7,137 bases of DNA from Planctomycetaceae bacterium (GTDB lineage: Bacteria; Planctomycetota; Planctomycetia; Pirellulales; Thermoguttaceae): positions 1-7,137 of the forward strand of contig JAIROD010000654.1 in NCBI GenBank assembly GCA_031257725.1. Reading direction: 5' to 3'. Of this stretch, positions 1 through 6,100 are shown piece after piece; within the stretch, counting starts at the first letter, position 1, and every line of letters starts with the position of its first letter. Both the position numbers and the translations under genes were made by a program. The notes under the pieces were generated by a model. The model ran no database searches and was not told the origin of the DNA. It was given only the letters and a program-made list of their open reading frames with translations.

Positions 1-1
1 T

Positions 2-106
2 TTGATTTACAATGCCGCACTCAAAGGAACCAGCGCATGGTCAAATCTTTATCTTGACCGCGATCACAACGCCCAACCAACGCAAACACAAAAGAATAAT
101 TCGTAA
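2..106 (+). CDS. Probable 3' end of an upstream gene, product unknown
   Basis: The frame beginning at base 2 is open from the window edge and ends with TAA at 104-106, giving 34 residues that include NAALKGTSAWSNLYLDRDHN and a polar Gln/Asn/Thr-rich tail. This composition looks like an ordinary soluble protein C-terminus followed by a flexible tail. A second plus frame is also open here to a TGA at 111-113 but reads less like protein, so the frame choice is a judgement. No family could be recognised from so few residues. The next gene on the same strand starts about 350 bases downstream behind its own promoters, so the two need not be one operon. Confidence 0.35.
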   Translation: MIYNAALKGTSAWSNLYLDRDHNAQPTQTQKNNS

Positions 107-112
107 TTGCTG

Positions 113-172
<60 letters not shown>

Positions 173-328
173 TTGAAAAAATAGAATAAGGTAATAAGGT
201 TATGTGTTGTTTTGCCCTGTTGCTACTAAGGTCGTTTTGTTAGAAAATCAGGTTGAAAATAAGGTTTTGTGAAACGATGACGATACGTTTGGGAATATTC
301 CACTGAATTACCTATTTTTTATTGTGGA

Positions 329-357
329 TTGTCAATGGAGAGCATCGATGTTATACT
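329..357 (+). promoter_or_regulatory. Sigma70-like promoter P1
   Basis: TTGTCA (329-334) and TATACT (352-357) are separated by exactly 17 bases. Each hexamer matches the consensus at five of six positions. Transcription would start near 364, giving a leader of about 90 bases before the DUF1559 start at 456. The assignment is by consensus only, and planctomycete promoter preferences may differ from those of E. coli. Confidence 0.5.
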
Positions 358-360
358 TGG

Positions 361-389
361 TTCACTTGTCAATTTACCTTATTTATAAT
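361..389 (+). promoter_or_regulatory. Sigma70-like promoter P2
   Basis: A perfect TATAAT (384-389) lies 17 bases after TTCACT (361-366), which matches the -35 consensus at four of six positions. The predicted start near 396 leaves about a 60-base leader before the DUF1559 ATG. Its -35 box overlaps the predicted start of P1, so the two would interfere or be used alternatively. Confidence 0.45.
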
Positions 390-425
390 AACGCAATCTT
401 TTCAGGTTGTTTTGTGGAATAAAAA

Positions 426-448
426 ATGCATCACCGCAGCGGGTGATG
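426..448 (+). promoter_or_regulatory. Leader hairpin and six-codon reading frame before the DUF1559 start
   Basis: CATCACC (429-435) and GGTGATG (442-448) form a perfect 7-bp stem with a 6-base loop, ending seven bases before the ATG at 456. The right arm contains the only purine-rich stretch (GGGTGATGG, 441-449) that could serve as a ribosome-binding site, so folding could hide it. An ATG at 426 opens a six-codon frame (MHHRSG) that ends at TGA 444-446 inside the same arm. Regulation by this structure is inference. The stem is short and may be chance. Confidence 0.35.
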
Positions 449-455
449 GTGTGCC

Positions 456-1346
456 ATGAAACCAAATACCGCGTTTACATTGGTGGAACTTCTCGTTGTT
501 ATCGGAATTGTCGCTCTTCTTCTCGGATTGCTCCTTCCGGCAGTTCAAGCCGCTCGCGCTACCGCCCGAAAATTGCAATGTAATAACAATATGAAGCAAA
601 TCGGTCTCGCCGCTCACTATTATCATAACCAATATGACCAATTTCCCCCGTCAAAATGGGGGATTCAGGACATAAACGATTCAAGAATTAAACACCATGT
701 TCTGTCCTTCTTGTTACCGTTTCTGGAACAACAATCTCTTCACGATCAAATTGATTTCGGTAAACATTGGTTTGATAATGAAGCAACAAAAATTCGTTTA
801 CCGATTTATCTTTGTCCCGAATCGCCCAAACAATTCCAGTATAATAAATACGAATATTTTACCGGTGATTACACTGTTGCGGAACAAATACAACGCACTG
901 AAGGAAAAATCAAATTATTGTTCGACAATAACATCGTAACTAAACGGGGCAGTCCTTACGGATTGTATGGAATGCTCCAACCACCACATGAAAAAATTGT
1001 TTCGATTGTTTCGGTAACAGACGGAATTTCTAATACGATCATGTTTTCCGAATGCGCCGCACGACCATTTGAGTATCAAATAGGACGGCAATTTGTTGAT
1101 ACGGCACCAGATCAGCGAAAAAAATGTGGTGCCGATTGGTCAAGCAACATATCCCCATTTTATATTAAAGAATGCTGCGGGGCAGGCGGAACACAATTAT
1201 TTAATTGTACCAATAAAAATGAAATCTATAGTTTTCATTTTGGCGGAGCCAATTTTTGCTACGGCGATGGTTCCGTTCATTTTCTTTCGGAAACAATTCA
1301 CCCCGAAATTTTCATCTCCACCTTCACCGCCTACGCCGGAGACTGA
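456..1346 (+). CDS. DUF1559 prepilin-type N-terminal cleavage/methylation domain protein
   Basis: This 296-residue protein has a type IV pilin-like N-terminus: a short polar leader MKPNTA, then FTLVELLVV and a hydrophobic helix to about residue 29, with the conserved Glu at +5 after the predicted cut between A6 and F7. The -1 residue is Ala instead of the usual Gly. The rest matches the DUF1559 pattern: CNNNMKQIGLA (42-52), a YHNQYDQFPP segment (56-65), a LLPFLEQQSLHDQIDF segment (86-101), the Cys-containing LPIYLCPESP (115-124), VTDGISNTIMFSE (187-199) and the C-terminal H-X9-DG motif at H261 to D271-G272. It is probably exported and processed by a prepilin peptidase. The precise role of this family is unknown, though planctomycetes often carry many copies. 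The start at 456 is forced by an in-frame TGA at 444. No clear Shine-Dalgarno is present. Length is typical of the family. Confidence 0.93.
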   Translation: MKPNTAFTLVELLVVIGIVALLLGLLLPAVQAARATARKLQCNNNMKQIGLAAHYYHNQYDQFPPSKWGIQDINDSRIKHHVLSFLLPFLEQQSLHDQIDFGKHWFDNEATKIRLPIYLCPESPKQFQYNKYEYFTGDYTVAEQIQRTEGKIKLLFDNNIVTKRGSPYGLYGMLQPPHEKIVSIVSVTDGISNTIMFSECAARPFEYQIGRQFVDTAPDQRKKCGADWSSNISPFYIKECCGAGGTQLFNCTNKNEIYSFHFGGANFCYGDGSVHFLSETIHPEIFISTFTAYAGD

Positions 1347-1351
1347 TTAGT

Positions 1352-1557
1352 TAATAGACCTTTTCTCTAACTTGAAATGACCAAACTTACATAAGAGAAC
1401 TTTTACCTTTATTTTTATTTTTATTTTTTTACCACTAAGGCGACGAAGACGCACAAAGATTGTCTATTACGATGTCTTGGTGCGACTTGTTCGCCTTAGT
1501 GTTTTAATGTTCATGGTTTGGGAAAAATGTTGAAGGGGGTAGGGAAAAGGTCTAATA
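1352..1557. repeat. Nested imperfect palindromic element (MITE-like)
   Basis: The outer arms are TAATAGACCTTTTCTCT (1352-1368) and AGGGAAAAGGTCTAATA (1541-1557), which are inverted copies at 15 of 17 positions. Just inside them, weaker inverted similarity continues (CCAAAC at 1381-1386 against GGTTTG around 1515-1520). The centre holds the 22-base-arm hairpin at 1433-1501. The whole 206 bases could fold as one long interrupted hairpin. It starts six bases after the DUF1559 stop. No transposase is present, and no flanking target duplication was confirmed. Confidence 0.55.
1433..1501 (+). terminator. Long-stem hairpin, possible terminator of the DUF1559 gene
   Basis: The arms at 1433-1454 (beginning CACTAAGGCGA) and 1480-1501 (ending TCGCCTTAGTG) pair at 19 of 22 positions around a 25-base loop, and the loop can extend the stem through AAGA/TCTT. 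The right arm is followed directly by TTTT (1502-1505), a weak U-tract in the plus direction. It lies 87 bases beyond the DUF1559 stop and before the repeat clutter. The arm sequence, with its ACCACTAAGGCGACGAAG opening, resembles ACCACGAAGG-type palindromes that I recall from many environmental genomes, so it may be a dispersed repeat as much as a terminator. Confidence 0.45.
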
Positions 1558-1608
1558 GGTCGTATGCGTTATTGGGGACGTAGCGGTTGAGAAAAATTTA
1601 GAGGGACA

Positions 1609-1641
1609 GCCGACGCAATGTTTCGCCGAAACATTGCCTAC
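1609..1641 (-). repeat. 33-base hairpin repeat, copy A
   Basis: GCAATGTTTCG (1615-1625) and CGAAACATTGC (1627-1637) form a perfect 11-bp inverted repeat around one central base, flanked by GCCGAC on the left and CTAC on the right. The full 33 bases equal the reverse complement of copy B (6943-6975) except for the central base. Strand is given relative to copy B. It is flanked at a distance by GGGGACG (1574-1580) and its inverse CGTCCCC (1713-1719), which may be ends of a degraded larger element. Confidence 0.85.
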
Positions 1642-1681
1642 TTCTTGATTATTGGTCTGATGATAAATAATAGGATCGCTG

Positions 1682-1695
1682 CTGAATAGTTACAA
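1682..1695 (+). repeat. 14-base repeat CTGAATAGTTACAA, copy 1
   Basis: An identical 14-mer occurs at 2005-2018, and a one-base variant (CTGAATAATTACAA) occurs at 7089-7102. In the third case it forms the outer end of the MITE-like element, so the 14-mer may be a transposon-type terminus. Here it lies 40 bases after hairpin copy A. Confidence 0.6.
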
Positions 1696-1804
1696 AAACA
1701 ATAATACAAAAATGCGTCCCCTATCAAAATAAGATTGGATTGTTGATGATTATTTCACATTTTTTTGGGGGCGTTGGTAATCGAAGGGAACAATAAAAAA
1801 ATTC

Positions 1805-1982
1805 CGTCCCGCTAGGGACGACCTGTTGGTAGAAAACGGTATCGCAACATGATTCACGTCCCGTAGGGACGCAATGTTGGTGAAATTTATATTTGGTGTT
1901 TTTTCTACCAACATTTCGTCCCTACGGGACGCGTGTTTTTGATTGACTTCGTTGGCTACCAATATGTTGTCCCTACGGGACA
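1805..1982. repeat. Symmetric array of four REP-like palindromic units
   Basis: Units lie at 1805-1832, 1857-1883, 1905-1931 and 1956-1982. The consensus is CTACCAACATT followed by a palindrome CGTCCC-TAC-GGGACG. The first two are on the minus strand and the last two on the plus strand, so the array is itself a tail-to-tail inverted arrangement. Spacers are 21-24 bases with no obvious similarity to each other. The first unit has a four-base loop (GCTA). The fourth replaces the outer C-G pair with T-A (TGTCCC...GGGACA), a compensatory change that keeps the stem. The layout resembles a bacterial interspersed mosaic element. Such elements often lie 3' of genes and can form cruciforms or protect mRNA ends. 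Confidence 0.85.
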
Positions 1983-2004
1983 GAAAAAAGAATATTCACC
2001 GCAA

Positions 2005-2018
2005 CTGAATAGTTACAA
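2005..2018 (+). repeat. 14-base repeat CTGAATAGTTACAA, copy 2
   Basis: This is identical to the 14-mer at 1682-1695 and in the same orientation. It starts 22 bases after the last REP-like unit. Its last three bases are shared with the hairpin at 2016-2036. Confidence 0.6.
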
Positions 2019-2036
2019 TTGTGAATGACACAATTG
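2016..2036. repeat. Small perfect hairpin CAATTGTG/CACAATTG
   Basis: An 8-bp perfect stem (2016-2023 with 2029-2036) surrounds the loop AATGA. It has no T-tract on either side, so it is not a standard intrinsic terminator. It may be part of the mobile-element debris in this gap. Confidence 0.6.
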
Positions 2037-2050
2037 GCTTGGAATCCTAC

Positions 2051-2078
2051 GTAGCGACGCAATGCATTGCGTCGCTAC
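2051..2078. repeat. Perfect 28-base palindrome
   Basis: GTAGCGACGCAATG (2051-2064) is followed immediately by its exact reverse complement (2065-2078), with no loop. A perfect 14-bp half-site of this kind is most likely a dispersed palindromic repeat. The half-site core GACGCAATG also occurs in hairpin copy A (1612-1620) and in the second REP-like unit (1868-1876), hinting that these families share sequence or recombine. It could alternatively be a binding site for a dimeric protein. Confidence 0.9.
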
Positions 2079-2152
2079 AAAACCAAATGTAATGTTAAAG
2101 GGTAGCGTTAGTCGGCTTCCCTACTTATCGTTCTGAAACCGAGATGTTTTTT

Positions 2153-2187
2153 CGCAACTTTCCGGTTGCGGCTCTGAAAACAGCCGC
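2153..2187. repeat. Two overlapping, mutually exclusive hairpins 3' of the membrane-protein gene
   Basis: CGCAAC (2153-2158) pairs with GTTGCG (2165-2170), and GCGGCT (2168-2173) pairs with AGCCGC (2182-2187). The arms share bases 2168-2170, so both cannot form fully at once. They begin about 40 bases past the minus-strand stop at 2227 and would lie in the 3' end of that transcript. Neither is followed by a U-run in the minus direction (the second is followed by AAAAAA), so a standard intrinsic terminator is not supported. A role in transcript-end stability or factor-dependent termination is possible. Confidence 0.5.
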
Positions 2188-2226
2188 CATGATTATGGAT
2201 GTAAATAATTATGTTTCGTTTTGTTG

Positions 2227-3120
2227 TTATTCAAATACCTCCCATGAATCTGCGATAAATTCAAAACACCCAACACTATCCAGATAAATCATGTAATGAT
2301 GATAATTTTGATCGTTTCGTAAATGTGGTTTTGTGTTTTTCTTTATTTCAGCAGACCAATCAGAATTTTCTATTTCAACCAAAGTATCATAGGCTTTATC
2401 AATATGCCATACTGTACAACAACGCTCATTTCGCGTCCTTTGAGCGGAAACTTTATGAAAAACGATTCTGCCGGTGATCATTTTATCATCAGGTTTATCG
2501 TCAGGTTGATAGGCAAACCTGATTTCATCTCTTTCATATAAATATGCTTCTTTTAAAAAACTTGTTGATGCTACAGGTACGGAATACAGTACGTTTTTAA
2601 CACCGTTCAAATATTCCAAACAACCATCATAATGTTTCAAAAGATTTTGATTCCGATTCCGAACAAGTGTTGTTGCGTCGTTCAAATATTCCAAACAACC
2701 ATAATGTTTCAAAAGTCTCAGACCATTACCGCCGCAAAAAAGATAAAAGAACGAAATAAAAAAACAACACCGAAAATTTAACGTACTTAAATCATTGACG
2801 ATTAAGTGAATGATGAAAGCACAAAATCCGCCAAAACCGTAAACAAACATAATATAAAAAAGAAAGAACACAACAGAGGAAAGAATTGACGAATGTCGTA
2901 CATTTAATATTTTTATCAGAAATAAAGGAAACAAATATCCTATCAACAATTCCAAAAAACAATAACGAACGTATGTTTGAGGTGTTCCGAACATTAATTC
3001 GTTACCGCGTTCAAGTACACTCCTCATCTCTGCGGAAGAAAACGCTTCCAGAATTTGAAAAAAAAGAATTTGAAAAAAACCTATAAAAAACAAGACTACT
3101 GTAATCAATTTTATTTGCAT
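2227..3120 (-). CDS. Hypothetical membrane protein with four predicted TM segments and a soluble C-terminal domain
   Basis: I do not recognise this 297-residue protein. Hydrophobic segments lie at about residues 4-24, 53-72, 79-109 and 116-129. A duplicated LLKHY-(D)-GCLEYLN motif follows (136-147 and 160-172), then a soluble, charged domain from about 185 to the end with a PDDKPDDK run (207-213) and aromatic-rich motifs such as ENSDWSAEIK (251-260) and HHYMIYLDSVGCFEFIADSW (274-293). The conserved-looking C-terminal part is probably the functional domain, held at the membrane by the N-terminal half. The start at 3120 is supported by GGGAG about seven bases upstream. It begins 25 bases after the ileS stop on the same strand, so it is probably in the same transcript. 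The TM-coding part is more AT-rich than ileS. No function is proposed. Confidence 0.75.
   Translation of the reverse strand: MQIKLITVVLFFIGFFQILFFQILEAFSSAEMRSVLERGNELMFGTPQTYVRYCFLELLIGYLFPLFLIKILNVRHSSILSSVVFFLFYIMFVYGFGGFCAFIIHLIVNDLSTLNFRCCFFISFFYLFCGGNGLRLLKHYGCLEYLNDATTLVRNRNQNLLKHYDGCLEYLNGVKNVLYSVPVASTSFLKEAYLYERDEIRFAYQPDDKPDDKMITGRIVFHKVSAQRTRNERCCTVWHIDKAYDTLVEIENSDWSAEIKKNTKPHLRNDQNYHHYMIYLDSVGCFEFIADSWEVFE
2604..2715 (-). repeat. In-frame 72-base-period direct repeat within the membrane-protein gene
   Basis: Bases 2604-2643 and 2679-2715 are the same sequence apart from a three-base insertion (ATC on the plus strand), which adds one Asp codon to the copy nearer the C-terminus. 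The encoded copies are LLKHYGCLEYLN and LLKHYDGCLEYLN, spaced 24 residues apart. Near-perfect DNA identity, including silent positions, points to a recent duplication or to gene conversion. Confidence 0.9.
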
Positions 3121-3145
3121 TTTCTACTCCCGCTACATTCCCAAA

Positions 3146-6100
3146 CTATTGCACAACGCTTACCGAAAGAGTTAAATTTTCGCCGTCAATGGAATGGGCG
3201 ATTATTTCCGTGTTGGGAACGGCATTCTTTTTCAGATCAATAGCAAGCGTCTCATTTTTAATGTACTCAATATGTTGTCGCAGCGCATCGGCTAATACGT
3301 TGGACGAAGTTTCAAGACCCACCAGAATCCGGTCAGTGTAATTCAAATTCAATTCCTTGCGGCGATCCTGAATTAAACGAACAATTTCCCGCGCACGTCC
3401 TTCGGCTAAGAGTTCATCGGTCAACTCCGTCGAAAGAACAACAACACACGATTCCCCCTGAGCAGCAACCCAACCTTCTTTGGCTTGAAGCCGGATTTGA
3501 ATTTCTTCCGCCGTCAGTTCAACATCGCCGTCAGATAATTTCAGTACGATTTTCTTGTTCTTGTCCATTTCGGCAAGCAACGCCGCACTGTCCGCTTCAC
3601 TCAACAATTGTTTCACTTCCGGTAACTTTTTGCCGAGTTTTTTGCCTAACTTTTTGAAATCCGGCAACACCGAAAAGGAAACATAATCATTGAATTCATT
3701 TTTGTCTTCGATCACTTTAATACTTTTGATATTCAATTCATCCTGAATTACCCGAACATTGTCAATCACATCGGAATCCCAAAAGATTTTCGAAACAGCA
3801 TCGCCGGAAAACAAAACCTTCATTCCCGAAAGCGGTTGACGAACTTTCAAATGTCCGTTTGAACGCGCGGCACGACCCAACCAAACAATTTCACGCATCA
3901 ACCTAATTTCGTTCAACATTTTTTCATTGATCAGATTTTCGTCCGCTTTCGGATAATCGGCAAGATGAACGCTTTCCAATCCGCCGCATGGCTGATCATT
4001 GTTTTTCGTATTAACAAGATGTTGCCAGAAATGTTCGGCAAGAAACGGAGTGAACGGAGCAATCAATTTGGTAACAACAATCAAGCATTCGTACAATGTC
4101 CAGTAAGCGTCGTATTTTGACGTGATTTTTTTCGGGTCATCTTCGGTTGCGGAACTCCAGAACCGATCACGGTTTCGACGAACATACCAGTTGGAAAGCG
4201 CATCAACAAACGCGGTTAATTCTCCACATGCGGCAAAATGATCGAACCGATCCATTGCTTCACAAACAGATTTAACCGTCTTGTTCAATTCGCTAAGAAT
4301 CCAATAATCGAGTTGCGGACGCGCTTTAATCGAACGATAAGGCTTATCGGATTTTTTCGCTGACGCCAAACAAAACGGATTCATTTGACCGTCATCATCA
4401 CGCAATACGTCAGGATGAACCAGTTGCAACGGTTCAAATCCGTCGATTTTACTGTAAACTTCGTAAAACGAAACAATATTTTGTAAACGCAGAATAAATT
4501 CCGGCAAACTGTCTTTAATTGCCGATTCACTGTAACGAATTGCCGTCCAGGGAGTTTGATTGGCGTAAAAATACCAACGCAATGCGTCGGCTCCGTATTT
4601 GTCGAAAATTTCGGACGGTTCACGATAATTCCGTTTACTTTTCGACATTTTCTGACCGTCCTCACCCAACATCAGACCGAGAACAATACAATTTTTGAAC
4701 GGATGCGGTAACGCCAACGGCAACACTTTACCGGTTGATTCTTCAACGCCGCCAAACGGAGCGGTGGAACCGTCGAACACCATCGTACTAATCGCCAGTT
4801 GACTGTAAAACCAACCGCGTGTTTGGTCAATCGCTTCACTGATAAAGTCGGCGGGAAAATGTTTCCGAAATTGAGTGATACTGTTATGTTGATACGGAAA
4901 TCCCCATTGAGCAAACGGCATCGCTCCCGAATCAAACCAACAATCAATCACTTCGGGAACACGCCGCATTCGTTTGCCCGGCGCAAACGGTGAATCGTAA
5001 GTTATTGCATCAATATAGGGTTTATGAACAATTAAATCGTCATTCAACGCCGGATTGTTTTGTTTCGCTTCCATCCAAACTTCGGTTCCCTGAACGCCTT
5101 TTTTCTGCAACAATTCCGCGTAAGAACCAATCGCTTCCGCCTGACCGGTTTCTTCGCAAACCCAAATCGGTAACGGCGTTCCCCAAAACCGTTCACGCGA
5201 CAACGCCCAATCAACATTCGACTCTAAAAAATTACCGAAACGTCCGTTTTTGATGTGTTCGGGATACCAGTGAATCGCCTGATTATTGGCAAGCATGGCG
5301 TTTTTGAACTGGGTCGTTTTCACAAACCAACTCTTGCGCGGATATTGAATTAACGGGTCTTCCTCACTGCGCCAACAAAACGGATAATCGTGTAGATATT
5401 GTTCTTGATGAAACAATAAATGTTTCGAGCGAATATCTTTGATAATTTCTTTATCCGCATCTTTAACCCATTTTCCGGCATAAGGACCGGCAAGATCAGT
5501 AAACGTTCCGTCCGGCGCAACACAACAGAGTAATTCGGGACCTTCACCGTCCGCGAATCTTGCTTTTTCGGATTGCAACACGTCAAAATCAACTTCACCG
5601 AATGCCGGAGCCTGATGTACTAAGCCGGTTCCGGCTTCCAGTGTTACGAAATCAGCACCGACAATACGCCATGCGGCGGATTGTTTTGTTCCGGTTTTGA
5701 GTGTTCCCGACGACTTGCCGAGTTGATCATAATAAAACGGAAACGGAGGAATGTATCTCATACCGACCAAATCTTTTCCTGAATAGGTTTCAAGAATTTG
5801 TGCTGTCCGTTTGGTTTTGGCGGTAATTGTTTCGACGAGGTCTTTTGCCAACACACTCAGCCGGTCATCAACGGTTCCTTCTTCATCAGTCCAACGCACT
5901 ACGGCATATTCAAAATCGGGATGAACAGCGGCAAACTGATTGCACGGCAATGTCCATGGGGTTGTTGTCCAGACGAGTAGATCGACAACTCCGGTGAAGC
6001 CGTGTTTTGAATTAACCGTAATAGCGAGGTCTTCGTTAAACATTGCCCAATTGTTGTCGGGCAGTGCGTCCACTAATGGGAAACGTACAAAAACGCTTGG

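Larger units (their letters stand above)
1347..2226. other. Repeat-rich gap between convergent genes
   Basis: These 880 bases separate the 3' ends of the plus-strand DUF1559 gene and the minus-strand membrane-protein gene. I see no credible protein gene. The gap is filled by inverted repeats of at least five kinds, listed separately. The only open frames cross palindromic repeats and look spurious. Accumulation of palindromes between convergent 3' ends is typical of REP-like elements, which are tolerated there and can stabilise or terminate transcripts. Confidence 0.7.

Noticed and set aside
402..641. 79-codon minus-strand open frame
   Set aside because: It is antisense to the DUF1559 start and leader helix, with no family features. 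It is a shadow of the real gene.
1750..1962. 70-codon minus-strand open frame
   Set aside because: It runs through three of the REP-like palindromes and stops at the edge of the array. The encoded peptide is largely translated repeat, with no domain or ribosome-binding site.
1805..1982. CRISPR array
   Set aside because: There are only four units, half are inverted, the units are themselves palindromes with variable loops, and no cas gene is nearby. REP-like elements explain the pattern better.
2153..2187. Intrinsic terminator for the ileS-membrane protein transcript
   Set aside because: Stable stems exist, but no U-run follows in the minus direction, so I list them only as hairpins.
4381..4947. 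Several 80-100 codon frames antisense or out of frame to ileS
   Set aside because: The ileS frame is continuous with all family motifs in order, and these other frames show no domains or initiation signals.
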